21,888 nucleotides of DNA, taken from NCBI GenBank assembly GCA_900765115.1, contig CAAFQK010000112.1, positions 1 to 21,888 of the forward strand. The letters are read 5' to 3'. A program made the position numbers and the translations under genes. The DNA is from an uncultured Collinsella sp. Lineage in GTDB: Bacteria; Actinomycetota; Coriobacteriia; Coriobacteriales; Coriobacteriaceae. This document shows positions 7,692-15,318 of the stretch, one piece after another. The notes below the pieces were generated by a model. The model ran no database searches and was not told where the DNA came from. It saw only the letters and a list, made by a program, of their open reading frames with translations. How positions within the stretch are numbered: the first letter of the stretch is position 1; each line of letters opens with the position of its first letter.

Positions 7692-8606
7692 ATGCAGATC
7701 AACAAGGTCGCCTTTATCGGCAAGGGTGGCGTCGGGCTACTCTACGGCAGCATGATCGCCCAGGCACTCGGCAACGATGCCGTCGAATACGTCATGGACG
7801 ACGCTCGCTTTGAGCGCCATGCGAACGATGCGCTCACCGTCAACGGCAAGCCCTGCGTACTCAAGTCCGTCCGCGCCAGCGAGGCGACACCCGCCGATCT
7901 GGTCATCCTCACGGTCAAGACAACCGGACTCGACCAGGCGCTCAAGACTATGGAACACATCGTGGGCCCCAATACGCTCATCGCCTCGCTGTGCAACGGC
8001 ATCACCAGCGAGCAGAAGATTGCCGAGCGCTTTGGCTGGGAGCACACCATCCTCGGAATCTGCCAAGGCATGGACGCTGTGTTTCTCAACGGCGCGCTCA
8101 CCTTTACCAATGCGGGCGAGATCCGCTTTGGTGCGGCCGCCGGCACCGACCCCGCGACCGTCGCCGCCATCGACGAGCTCTACACGCGCTGCGGCATCGC
8201 CCACACCGTCGAGGCAGACATCGCGCACCGCATGTGGGCCAAGCTTATGCTCAACGACGGCATCAACCAGACCTGCATGGCCTACGGCGGCACGTACGGA
8301 AGCGCCACGGAACAGGGCTCCGAGCAGCGTCGTTGCTTTGTCTCCGCCATGCGCGAGACGCTTGCGGTCGCCAACGCCGAGGGTATCGAGCTCACCGAGG
8401 CAGACCTAACGCAGATGGTGCATCTCATCGAGGGGCTCGACCCCGCCGGCATGCCCTCGATGGCGCAGGACCGCGTCGCGCAGCGCAAAACAGAGGTCGA
8501 GGAGTTCGCGGGCACCGTCCGCCGCCTCGCGGCCAAGCACGATATCCAAGCGCCGCAGAACGAATGGCTCTATCAGCGCATCCGTGATATCGAGGCAAGC
8601 TGGTAA
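7692..8606 (+). CDS. 2-dehydropantoate 2-reductase family protein (PanE/ApbA-like)
   Basis: This 304-residue protein matches ketopantoate reductases, which reduce 2-dehydropantoate to pantoate with NADPH for coenzyme A synthesis. The N-terminal nucleotide-binding loop is VAFIGKGGVGLLYG; VILTVKTTGLDQAL and the Asn-containing LCNGITSEQ follow; the helical C-terminal domain opens with KLMLNDGINQTC, where the catalytic lysine is expected. Length is typical. Many homologues have other or unknown 2-oxoacid substrates, so pantoate specificity is not proven, and no other pan genes are present. The ATG at 7692 is chosen because GGGGAG lies nine bases upstream; the in-frame ATG at 7683 directly abuts that site. 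Confidence 0.85.
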   Translation: MQINKVAFIGKGGVGLLYGSMIAQALGNDAVEYVMDDARFERHANDALTVNGKPCVLKSVRASEATPADLVILTVKTTGLDQALKTMEHIVGPNTLIASLCNGITSEQKIAERFGWEHTILGICQGMDAVFLNGALTFTNAGEIRFGAAAGTDPATVAAIDELYTRCGIAHTVEADIAHRMWAKLMLNDGINQTCMAYGGTYGSATEQGSEQRRCFVSAMRETLAVANAEGIELTEADLTQMVHLIEGLDPAGMPSMAQDRVAQRKTEVEEFAGTVRRLAAKHDIQAPQNEWLYQRIRDIEASW

Positions 8607-8639
8607 CGCCGCCGCACCGCATCCAACAGTCTCAATAGC

Positions 8640-8677
8640 AAAAACCGCCGCAAAGGGCACTCCCCTTGTGCGGTTTT
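8640..8677. terminator. Bidirectional terminator between convergent genes
   Basis: A long hairpin pairs AAAACCGC (8641-8648) with GCGGTTTT (8670-8677) and continues with a second helix around a four-base loop. It ends in TTTT on the plus strand and TTTTT on the minus strand, so it can serve both the ketopantoate-reductase-like gene and the small minus-strand gene at 8715. Confidence 0.75.
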
Positions 8678-8714
8678 CATGTTCAGCCATGGCCAACAGT
8701 CATTTTCGCAACAG

Positions 8715-8921
8715 TTAGAGATGCGACTCCGGAACCTCGTCCTCATCATCGCGACAAAGGACAACACCGGCGCTTCCCAGCAGTGTGGCCGCGATCAACG
8801 CGCCGACCACGATAGAGGCAGCCCCACAAGACCCCTGCATGCCCGCGACGAGCGCGGCCGTAGGACCAAGGCAACCAAGCGTCAATGCAACGGCGGCAAC
8901 GGCGATATCTCGAGCGTTCAC
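8715..8921 (-). CDS. Small hypothetical membrane protein
   Basis: This 68-residue protein has no family I recognise. It reads as two hydrophobic helices (roughly residues 6-27 and 33-56) joined by a short Gly/Ser/Cys turn (MQGSCGAA), followed by an acidic, presumably cytoplasmic tail (RDDEDEVPESHL). It starts with GTG at 8921; GGAGG is ten bases upstream, slightly long. A terminator with a minus-strand T-run lies about 40 bases after the stop, which supports a real transcript. The overlapping plus-strand frame at 8679-8966 has no membrane pattern and is less convincing. Confidence 0.6.
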   Translation of the reverse strand: MNARDIAVAAVALTLGCLGPTAALVAGMQGSCGAASIVVGALIAATLLGSAGVVLCRDDEDEVPESHL

Positions 8922-9036
8922 AAGACCACTTCCTCCACGAGAAAGACCTTATTTCTCATGAACTAGTGTGCCCCGCGCCCATATGCGCGACGTACCGTCA
9001 CGGTAAGGGCTCTGTTAGCTCAAGCGTATACATAGA

Positions 9037-9080
9037 ACGGGCGTCCTTACGTTGCCCTAAAGCTCGGTAAAGACGCCCGT
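9037..9080 (-). terminator. Hairpin after the secreted-protein gene
   Basis: Nine perfect pairs (9037-9045 with 9072-9080), extended by TTAC/GTAA inside, enclose a longish loop just after the stop codon of the secreted-protein gene. On the minus strand the stem is followed by only TTCTATG, so termination would be weak. Confidence 0.45.
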
Positions 9081-9107
9081 CCGCCAAATATCCGTGATAC
9101 AGAAAAA

Positions 9108-9884
9108 CTACCAACCGGTGTAGTAGTCGGTGGTTCCGGCAGCGCAGCCGGAGTCATAGACCTTGCAATCACCCTTGGAGCCCGTAAAGGTCGAGCCCTG
9201 GGCCATATCGCCCGCGGCAACAACGTAATAGCCGTCGGAATCGCGCCAGAAGCCCTCAGAATCCTGAGTCCATTCGCCCGTGCGATAGTGATAAAGCACA
9301 TTGCTGCTGTAATAGGTCTCACGGCGCCCGTTGTAGTTATTGACACCCGCAGAGCGCGTCAGGCCCGATCCGTTCGCGTAGGACGCGGCAGGCGCGTAGG
9401 ACGGAGTGTAACCGGCGTTGTAGTACGAAGCCTGGGCGGCCTCGGCAGCCTCCGCCTCGGCGGCAGCGGCCTCGAGCGCTTCGCGCTTGGCATTCTCAAG
9501 CGCAGTGCGCAGCTCATCGAGCTCGGTCGACTTCGCGTCGACCTCCCCCATCGTCAAAAGGCTGCCCGCACCATCGATACAACCCTGCAGCACAGCGCGC
9601 TCGTCATCGGTGGCATAGTCACCATACATGTTTAGGATAATCTGAGCGCGCATTTCAAGGGAATCGCGCTTGGCCTCCATCGAGGCGTTCCACTCCTGCA
9701 TAGAGCCATAACCATCGCCGCGATAATCAACGGGCTGTACCAGCGTCGTCTCGGACGGCGTAGATCCAACCGTATCGGACAGTGTTGCGGCGTGGGCATC
9801 AGTTGCACCGGCGCCCGCCAAAAGTGCCACGGTCAGAGCGGCGGAAAGGGCAGCGGCTTTCGGTTTTCGTGAATCGATCCTCAT
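9108..9884 (-). CDS. Secreted protein with Ala/Glu-rich coiled coil
   Basis: This 258-residue protein has a clear signal peptide: a Lys/Arg start, a hydrophobic core (AALSAALTVALLAGAG) and a likely cleavage site after AHA at residue 32. The mature part has a helical region, then an Ala/Glu-rich probable coiled coil (about residues 120-150), a Tyr/Ser/Pro-rich linker, and a compact Tyr/Trp/Gly-rich C-terminal domain containing GYYVVAAGDMAQGS and CKVYDSGCAAGTTDYY. The end is reminiscent of the small beta-barrel domains (3D or RlpA-like) found on cell-wall proteins, but I cannot assign it and see no catalytic motif. ATG 9884 has GGAGG eleven bases upstream. It is probably monocistronic and cell-surface or extracellular. 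Confidence 0.8.
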   Translation of the reverse strand: MRIDSRKPKAAALSAALTVALLAGAGATDAHAATLSDTVGSTPSETTLVQPVDYRGDGYGSMQEWNASMEAKRDSLEMRAQIILNMYGDYATDDERAVLQGCIDGAGSLLTMGEVDAKSTELDELRTALENAKREALEAAAAEAEAAEAAQASYYNAGYTPSYAPAASYANGSGLTRSAGVNNYNGRRETYYSSNVLYHYRTGEWTQDSEGFWRDSDGYYVVAAGDMAQGSTFTGSKGDCKVYDSGCAAGTTDYYTGW

Positions 9885-10095
9885 GTAGCTGGAAACCTCC
9901 GTAGTGCGTTTTTGCTGCGTTTGAGCTGCGTGTGATTCGATCGCGCTGCATAGTACCTCGAGCAAATCGCGACCTGCGGTTTTACTCAAAAGGCGCACGT
10001 CAATTGCGTAAAACTCACATCCTCTCAACAGGAGTTTTCCACAACTCGAATGCATAAAGCATGCCAAAAACCCTGTAATAGCGCCCTTCCTATGC

Positions 10096-10136
10096 AAAAA
10101 AGGCGCCTGCGCAACCATTGCTTGCACAGGCGCCTT
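10096..10136 (-). terminator. Intrinsic terminator of metY
   Basis: On the minus strand a ten-pair stem (10127-10136 with 10102-10111), extended by GCAA/TTGC, is followed directly by TTTTTT. It lies about 60 bases beyond the metY stop codon. Confidence 0.9.
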
Positions 10137-10196
10137 GAGCAGGCATTTTATGCAGTTATACCTATCGAGTCGCAAGGGGTCCTTGCACAAGTCGCC

Positions 10197-11507
10197 TTAC
10201 TCGTCCAGCGCGGCGAAGGCCTGCTTCAGATCCCAAATGATATCCTCGGCGTTCTCGGTACCGATGGAAAGACGGATCGTGGAGGGCGTGATGTTCTGCT
10301 CGGCGAGCTCCTCGGCAGAGAGCTGGGAGTGCGTAGTGGTAGCCGGGTGCACGACGAGCGACTTGACGTCGGCCACGTTGGCGAGCAGCGAGAAGACCTG
10401 CAGATGGTCGATGAACTTCCAAGCCGCCTCCTGGCCACCCTTAATCTCAAAGGTAAAGATCGAGGCACCGCCGTTGGGGAAGTACTTCTGATAGAGCTCG
10501 TGATCGGGGTGCTCAGACAGGCTCGGGTGGTTCACCTTGGCGACATGGCTATCACCAGCCAGGAACTCAACGACCTTCTTGGTGTTCTCGACATGACGGT
10601 CAACGCGCAGCGACAGAGTCTCGGTGCCCTGGAGCAGGACCCAGGCGTTGAACGGGCTGATGCAGGCGCCCTCGTCACGCAGCAGGATGGCGCGGACATA
10701 GGTTGCGAAGGCGGCGGGACCGGCAGCCTCGGCAAACGAGACGCCATGGTAGGAGGGGTTGGGCTCGGCGATCTGCTCATACTTGCCGCTCGCCTTCCAA
10801 TCGAAGTTACCGCCGTCGACGATCACACCGCCCAGCGAGGTGCCGTGGCCGCCGATAAACTTGGTTGCGGAGTGGACGACGATGTTGGCACCATGCCCCA
10901 GCGGACGGAACAGATACGGGGTGCCGAAGGTGTTGTCGACGACAACCGGTAAACCGTGCTTCTTGGCGATCTCGGAGATGGCGTCGATATTGGGGATGTC
11001 AGAATTGGGGTTGCCGAGCGTCTCGAGGTAGATGACCGTGGTGTTGTCCTTGATGGCGCCCTCGACCTCGTCCAGGTTGTGGGCATCGACGAAGGTGGTC
11101 TCGACGCCAAACTGGGAGAGCGTGTGCTCCAGCAGGTTGTAGGAACCGCCGTAGATGGTCTTCTGAGCCACCACGTGGTCACCGGCCTGGGCAAGAGCCT
11201 GCAGGGTATAGGTGATGGCAGCAGCACCGGAGGCAACGGCAAGACCTGCCACACCACCCTCGAGCGCGGCGATACGGTCCTCGAAGACGCCCTGGGTGGA
11301 GTTGGTCAGACGGCCGTAGATGTTACCGGCGTCGGCAAGACCAAAGCGGTCGGCGGCGTGCTGGGAGTTGCGGAACACATAGCTCGTGGTCTGGTAGATA
11401 GGCACGGCGCGGGAGTCGGATGCGGGATCGGCGCTCTCCTGGCCAACGTGAAGCTGCAGGGTATCGAAACCAAAGGTGTGCTCGGGGTTGTTGATGAACT
11501 GGCTCAT
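10197..11507 (-). CDS. metY: O-acetylhomoserine sulfhydrylase
   Basis: This 436-residue PLP enzyme condenses O-acetyl-L-homoserine with sulfide to make homocysteine, the direct sulfhydrylation route to methionine. It belongs to the Cys/Met-metabolism PLP family: the cofactor lysine is K216 in VVHSATKFIGGHGTS; other marks are the substrate-loop NIYGRLTNST, ASGAAAITYT and PSTIRLSIGTEN. The length separates it from cystathionine synthases and lyases, which have 380-400 residues. ATG 11507 has AAGGAG six bases upstream. It has a leader of about 178 bases with a small open reading frame and alternative hairpins, a near-consensus promoter, and a divergent LysR gene; all point to sulfur-responsive control. 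It ends with a strong terminator and is likely monocistronic. Confidence 0.93.
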   Translation of the reverse strand: MSQFINNPEHTFGFDTLQLHVGQESADPASDSRAVPIYQTTSYVFRNSQHAADRFGLADAGNIYGRLTNSTQGVFEDRIAALEGGVAGLAVASGAAAITYTLQALAQAGDHVVAQKTIYGGSYNLLEHTLSQFGVETTFVDAHNLDEVEGAIKDNTTVIYLETLGNPNSDIPNIDAISEIAKKHGLPVVVDNTFGTPYLFRPLGHGANIVVHSATKFIGGHGTSLGGVIVDGGNFDWKASGKYEQIAEPNPSYHGVSFAEAAGPAAFATYVRAILLRDEGACISPFNAWVLLQGTETLSLRVDRHVENTKKVVEFLAGDSHVAKVNHPSLSEHPDHELYQKYFPNGGASIFTFEIKGGQEAAWKFIDHLQVFSLLANVADVKSLVVHPATTTHSQLSAEELAEQNITPSTIRLSIGTENAEDIIWDLKQAFAALDE

Positions 11508-11562
11508 GATGATCTCCTTGATCGAACAAAAGTAAATTAATTAGAGAGAAGTAAGTCGCTGT

Positions 11563-11623
11563 CTCCTGATCACGCCGACGGGCGCAAACAGGAGCCCGGC
11601 ATTCGTCTTGGTAAGCAATTCAT
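11563..11623 (-). CDS. Possible 17-residue leader peptide of metY (positions 11570-11623) with overlapping hairpin
   Basis: Within the metY leader an ATG at 11623 is preceded by AAAGGAGG seven bases away, a stronger ribosome binding site than that of metY itself. It opens a 17-codon frame, MNCLPRRMPGSCLRPSA, ending at TGA 11570-11572. It contains two cysteines and a second methionine. The transcript segment CGGGCTCCTG (11589-11598) can pair either with the leader's own ribosome binding site (AGGAGGCCCG) or with CAGGAG (11563-11568) overlapping its stop. These pairings exclude each other, as in an attenuator. That it is translated and senses cysteine, methionine or sulfur supply is inference. 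Confidence 0.45.
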
Positions 11624-11691
11624 ATGCGGGCCTCCTTTCGCATCCCGGTTCCGTGGTCGGATTAATTACCTACCGCCTTTGTGTGTTTTGA

Positions 11692-11720
11692 ATAGTACGA
11701 GCATTGTTTCGCTCGGTCAA
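11692..11720 (-). promoter_or_regulatory. Promoter of metY with inverted repeat in its spacer
   Basis: On the minus strand, -35 TTGACC (11715-11720) and -10 TACTAT (11692-11697) are exactly 17 bases apart, near consensus. The start point would be about 11685. The spacer carries the inverted repeat CGAGC-8-GCTCG (11698-11702 and 11711-11715), a possible repressor site. Confidence 0.75.
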
Positions 11721-11740
11721 TCACTTAAAAGCGCTAACCT

Positions 11741-11761
11741 GTTATCGGTTTTATAGATAAC
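11741..11761. promoter_or_regulatory. Probable LysR-type binding site
   Basis: GTTATC and GATAAC form a perfect inverted repeat separated by nine bases, with the T-N11-A spacing typical of LysR-family sites. Its centre (11751) is about 66 bases upstream of the predicted metY start point, the usual place of an LTTR recognition site, and about 30 bases before the ATG of the divergent LysR gene, where it could also autoregulate. Confidence 0.6.
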
Positions 11762-11780
11762 GCTCGAAAGGACGGCGCCG

Positions 11781-12683
11781 ATGACCCTCCAGCAGCTTCG
11801 TTTCCTGATCGCCGTAGCAGAGTCCGGCTCAATCAATGCCGCAGCTCAACGCCTCTATACCGCTCAGTCCAACATCTCAAACGCCGTCAAAAGCCTGGAA
11901 CAGGAGCTCCACCTGGAGATCTTTACGCGCTCCAGCCGCGGCGTCACGCTCACCAACGACGGCACCGAGCTTTTGGGCTATGCGCGCCAGGTCGTAGAGC
12001 AGGCCGACATGCTCGAGGCGCGCTACGAGGACGGCGGCACCCCGCAAGCCCGCCTCGCCATTTCCGCCCAGCACTACGCCTTTTCGGTCGAGGCCTTTGT
12101 CAACGTGGTCGAGCGCTGCCGCGACAGCAAGTTCGAGTTCATCATGCGCGAGACCACCACGTCGCAGATCATCGATGACGTCCGCGCGTTTCGCAGCGAC
12201 ATCGGCATCCTCTATCTGGACGACTTTAACGCCCGCGTCCTGCAGAAGGCCTTCGCCGATGCGCGCGCGAGCTTCCATCCCCTATTCGACGCGACGGTCC
12301 ACGTCTTCGTTAGCGAGCGCCACCCGCTCGCACGCCGCCCTCAGCTGTCCCTTGCCGACCTCACACCATATACGCGCTACAGCTTTGAGCAGGGAACCTC
12401 AAACTCCTTCTATTACGCCGAGGAACCTTTTAGCTATATCCCTTGCGACCGCAACATACGAATCTCGGACCGCGGAACACTTACTAACTTACTTATCACG
12501 TCGAACGGCTACACCCTGTCGACCGGTGTCCTCTCCAATGAAATGCAATGGGGTATGGCATCGATCCCGTTAGCAGACGCCCCAACGATGCACGTAGGCT
12601 ATATCATGCACGACGAGCGCAAGCCCTCTCCCCTCTTGCAGCAATACCTCGACGAGCTCAACCGCATCATCCATGCCAACTAA
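11781..12683 (+). CDS. LysR-family transcriptional regulator
   Basis: This 300-residue protein has the normal LysR layout. A winged helix-turn-helix occupies about residues 1-60 (MTLQQLRFLIAVAESGSINA, then AAQRLYTAQSNISNAVKSLE as recognition region) and a long linker helix reaches about residue 85. The remainder is the two-lobed effector-binding domain, with hydrophobic strands such as IGILYLDDF. It is divergent from metY, and a matching palindromic site sits in the shared intergenic region at the canonical distance from the metY promoter, so it most likely controls metY and itself. The effector is unknown; O-acetylserine or O-acetylhomoserine-type signals would fit this setting. AAGGA is eight bases upstream of the ATG. 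Confidence 0.92.
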   Translation: MTLQQLRFLIAVAESGSINAAAQRLYTAQSNISNAVKSLEQELHLEIFTRSSRGVTLTNDGTELLGYARQVVEQADMLEARYEDGGTPQARLAISAQHYAFSVEAFVNVVERCRDSKFEFIMRETTTSQIIDDVRAFRSDIGILYLDDFNARVLQKAFADARASFHPLFDATVHVFVSERHPLARRPQLSLADLTPYTRYSFEQGTSNSFYYAEEPFSYIPCDRNIRISDRGTLTNLLITSNGYTLSTGVLSNEMQWGMASIPLADAPTMHVGYIMHDERKPSPLLQQYLDELNRIIHAN

Positions 12684-12738
12684 CTGTCGGAAGACGGGGT
12701 AGAAATCGTAGATTGCTAGCCCTCGACGAACGCGGCGC

Positions 12739-12744
12739 TACAAT
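12739..12744 (+). promoter_or_regulatory. Possible -10 element of the rnhA transcript
   Basis: TACAAT lies about 40 bases before the rnhA start codon. The best -35 candidate, TTGCTA, is 20 bases upstream, which is too far for a good promoter, so the call is tentative. Confidence 0.3.
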
Positions 12745-12782
12745 GGTCACTCACACGAAACGTACCCAACGAAAGGAACCAT

Positions 12783-13268
12783 GTGAAGGTCATCATCTAT
12801 ACCGACGGCTCGGCCCGATCAAATCCGGGACGCGGCGGCTACGGCGCCGTGCTCAAATACACCAACCCCGCCGGCAAGACCTTCACCTCCGAGCTTTCGC
12901 GCGGCTACGCCAAGACCACCAACAACCGCATGGAGCTCATGGCGGTCATCGTGGCGCTCGAGGCGCTTAACCGCCCCTGCGAGGTCGAGGTCCATTCCGA
13001 TTCGCAGTACGTCGTCAACGCTTTCAATAAACACTGGATCGACGGCTGGAAAAAGCGCGGGTGGAAAACTGCCAACAAGCAGCCCGTCAAGAACCGCGAC
13101 CTGTGGGAGCGCCTGCTTGCCGCCAAAAGCAAGCACAAGGTGGAGTTCATCTGGGTTAAGGGACATGCCGGCCACGAGCTCAACGAGCGCTGCGATGAGC
13201 TCGCCACCACGGCAGCCGACGGCAGCAACCTCGATATCGACACCGGCTTTAACGAGAGCGACCTGTAA
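12783..13268 (+). CDS. rnhA: Ribonuclease HI
   Basis: This 161-residue enzyme cleaves the RNA strand of RNA-DNA hybrids, such as R-loops and Okazaki primers. All four catalytic acidic residues are visible: D8 in YTDGSARSNPG, E51 in NNRMELMAV, D73 in HSDSQYVV and D138 in ERCDELA, with the flexible-loop histidine in KGHAGHELNE. The basic handle region (WIDGWKKRGWKTANKQPVKN) typical of E. coli-like RNase HI is present. The start must be GTG 12783, with AAAGGA five bases upstream: the ATG two bases earlier meets TGA as its second codon. Length is close to the E. coli enzyme (155). Confidence 0.95.
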   Translation: MKVIIYTDGSARSNPGRGGYGAVLKYTNPAGKTFTSELSRGYAKTTNNRMELMAVIVALEALNRPCEVEVHSDSQYVVNAFNKHWIDGWKKRGWKTANKQPVKNRDLWERLLAAKSKHKVEFIWVKGHAGHELNERCDELATTAADGSNLDIDTGFNESDL

Positions 13269-13341
13269 CGGCGTTTTCGCACGCTTTTGTGTCCTCCCGC
13301 GCTACACTCGTCCTGTAGGCCAAACAACGCAAGGGGGACAC

Positions 13342-14448
13342 ATGCTGCGTATCGCAACCATCGGCACGTCCATGATCACCGACGACTTTATTCAGGTCGT
13401 CAATGCCAACGACCAGGCCGTATTCGTAGGCACGCTCTCGCGCAATGCCGAGCGCGGCGCCGCCTTTACTGCCGAGCACGGCGGCGAGCGAAACTTTACG
13501 TCACTCGATGAGCTTGCGGCAGCCGCCGGCGTCGATGCCGTCTACATCGGCAGCCCCAATGCGCTCCATTACGAGCAGGCGCTCGCCTGCATCGCCGGTG
13601 GCAAGCACGTCATCGTCGAGAAACCCTTCTGCGCCACCGAAGCACAGGCGCTGGAAGTCTTCCGCGCTGCCGAGGCAGCAGGTGTCGTGGCCCTCGAGGC
13701 CATGCGTCCCCTCCACGATCCCGCCTTCCACGCCATCGAGGACGCCCTGGGCGAGATCGCCCCCATCCGCCGCGCCTCATTGCGCTTTGGCAAATATTCC
13801 TCGCGCTATAACGAGATTCTCGCGGGACGCGCCACCAATATCTTCGACTGCAATATGGCATCGGGTTCCCTCATGGACATTGGCGTATACACCGTCGAGC
13901 CCATGGTCGAGATTTTCGGCATGCCCTCCGGCCTTACGAGCATGGCTACTCTGCTCGACCCCACCACGCGACAGCTCACGCACGGCCCCATCGACGGCTG
14001 CGGTTCCATCCTCGCCAGCTACGGCGGCGGCCGTATCTCCGTCGAGCTCGCGCACTCCAAAATAACAAATGACCTGCTGCCCTCGCAGATCGAAGGCGAG
14101 CGCGGCACTATCCAGATCGACCATCTGTCCACGCCCCGCAACGTCCGCATCGACTATCGCGGCGACGTCGCACGCGGCTCGGCGACCGAGGCACCGCGCG
14201 AACAGGGCGACAACGGCCGCGTGCTCGACCTGCCCAAATCGAGCAACACGATGGAATACGAGCTCGCCGACTTTATCACCGCCATCAACGGCGTTCATCA
14301 CGTCAAAGATGAGATTTGGGAAACGCCGGCAGGACGTCACGAGCTCGGACACTACCGCGATGTCACGCTTGTCTCGTTGCGCATCATGGATGCCGTGCGC
14401 CAGCAGGCCGGCATTACCTTCCCGGCCGATGCAGGCAAGCAGGCCTAG
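13342..14448 (+). CDS. Gfo/Idh/MocA family oxidoreductase
   Basis: This 368-residue protein is a second member of the Gfo/Idh/MocA family in the window, not closely similar to the one at 4339. The Rossmann loop is degenerate (IATIGTSMITDDFI) compared with GxGxxG, as in a known subgroup. The catalytic Lys lies in IVEKPFCATEAQA, and the later motif LMDIGVYTVEPM is the usual substrate-side element. The substrate is unknown, probably a sugar or polyol. The ATG at 13342 has AAGGGGG five bases upstream; longer upstream frames overlap rnhA and are not needed. Its stop codon is two bases before the acylphosphatase ATG, so the two genes are coupled. Confidence 0.88.
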   Translation: MLRIATIGTSMITDDFIQVVNANDQAVFVGTLSRNAERGAAFTAEHGGERNFTSLDELAAAAGVDAVYIGSPNALHYEQALACIAGGKHVIVEKPFCATEAQALEVFRAAEAAGVVALEAMRPLHDPAFHAIEDALGEIAPIRRASLRFGKYSSRYNEILAGRATNIFDCNMASGSLMDIGVYTVEPMVEIFGMPSGLTSMATLLDPTTRQLTHGPIDGCGSILASYGGGRISVELAHSKITNDLLPSQIEGERGTIQIDHLSTPRNVRIDYRGDVARGSATEAPREQGDNGRVLDLPKSSNTMEYELADFITAINGVHHVKDEIWETPAGRHELGHYRDVTLVSLRIMDAVRQQAGITFPADAGKQA

Positions 14449-14450
14449 CG

Positions 14451-14861
14451 ATGGGCTTCTTCGATACGTTCTTCTCCAGCGTCACCGGCGGCAGTCGAGA
14501 GCCTCAAAAACCATCAAACGTCGAGCTCGAGCTGCGCCGTAGGCTCACCGTGCTCGCAAGTGACGAGGCCACTCAAGACGCCCCGCAGCGCTATTTCCTG
14601 CGGTGGGAGGGGCAGGTCCAGGGCGTCGGTTTCCGCTTCACCAACACCAACCTCGCACAGGCGCGCTCCCTCACCGGCTGGGTGCGCAATATGGAAGACG
14701 GCTCGGTTGAGATGGAGCTACAGGGCACGCCGGCAAACATCCTATCTCATCTCGAAGCGCTTCATGCCTCCTACGAGCGCATGGGGACGCGTTTTCGCCT
14801 CGTAGACGCCCAGACCCGGACCCCACTTGCCAATGAAGACGGTTTCAGTCCTCATTATTAG
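14451..14861 (+). CDS. acyP: Acylphosphatase with N-terminal extension
   Basis: Acylphosphatases hydrolyse acyl-phosphates such as acetyl phosphate or 1,3-bisphosphoglycerate. The catalytic domain occupies about residues 46-136, with the phosphate loop GQVQGVGFR containing the essential Arg, and the catalytic Asn in VRNMEDGSVE. Typical enzymes have 90-100 residues; this one has 136 owing to an N-terminal extension with a hydrophobic start (MGFFDTFFSSVTGG) and a charged stretch. The extension is in frame and the ATG at 14451 follows the upstream stop codon by two bases, so coupled translation at this start is likely; there is no strong ribosome binding site. A shorter protein from an internal start remains possible. 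Confidence 0.9.
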   Translation: MGFFDTFFSSVTGGSREPQKPSNVELELRRRLTVLASDEATQDAPQRYFLRWEGQVQGVGFRFTNTNLAQARSLTGWVRNMEDGSVEMELQGTPANILSHLEALHASYERMGTRFRLVDAQTRTPLANEDGFSPHY

Positions 14862-14922
14862 TATTGTGTGCTAAATACGGTATCATTTGCCTACGACCGT
14901 TAATAGAAAAGAGGCGAGGCGC

Positions 14923-15303
14923 ATGGCGGTGCAAAGAAGGAATACCAAGCAGCGAAAGCTGGTTCTTGACGCCGTGCGCCAAAGCTATAACCATCCCACC
15001 GCCGACGAAATCTACAACGTTGTGCGCGCGCAGGATGACAAAATCAGCCGCGGTACGGTCTACCGCAATCTCAATCTCTTGGCCGACGCCGGCGAAATCC
15101 TCTCCATCAAGACGCCGGGCGGCAGCCGCTTCGATCGCACGATCGAGCCGCATGCGCATATCATCTGCACCTCGTGCAGCCGCGTCATCGACGTACCGCT
15201 CCCCTTCGATGCCCAGCTCGACGCCAAGGCGTCCGAGCAAATCGGCTGGCACGTCACGTCGCACTACACCATCTTCGAGGGTCTCTGCCCCGACTGCCGG
15301 TAG
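14923..15303 (+). CDS. Fur-family transcriptional regulator (PerR-like)
   Basis: This 126-residue protein is a small Fur-family metal-dependent regulator. The N-terminal winged helix includes HPTADEIYNVVR and the recognition helix SRGTVYRNLNLLADAG. Metal ligands are in EPHAHIICTSC; the pair CTSC plus the terminal CPDC forms the structural zinc site seen in PerR and many Fur proteins. The length suits PerR better than Fur (about 140-150). It might sense peroxide, iron or another metal; I cannot decide. ATG 14923 is chosen, with GAGG eight bases upstream; an in-frame TTG at 14887 adds 12 residues but lacks a ribosome binding site. It ends 15 bases from the convergent HAD gene. Confidence 0.88.
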   Translation: MAVQRRNTKQRKLVLDAVRQSYNHPTADEIYNVVRAQDDKISRGTVYRNLNLLADAGEILSIKTPGGSRFDRTIEPHAHIICTSCSRVIDVPLPFDAQLDAKASEQIGWHVTSHYTIFEGLCPDCR

Positions 15304-15318
15304 ATGTTTGGGACATGC

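Noticed and set aside
9885..10095. c-di-AMP riboswitch upstream of the secreted-protein gene
   Set aside because: Cell-wall genes in Actinobacteria often have one, but the leader after the only plausible -10 (TACTAT at 9950-9955, with no good -35) is too short and lacks the conserved core.
11508..11690. SAM or T-box riboswitch in the metY leader
   Set aside because: I could not find the conserved SAM-I, SAM-II or T-box core sequences; the leader peptide with alternative stems explains the structure better.
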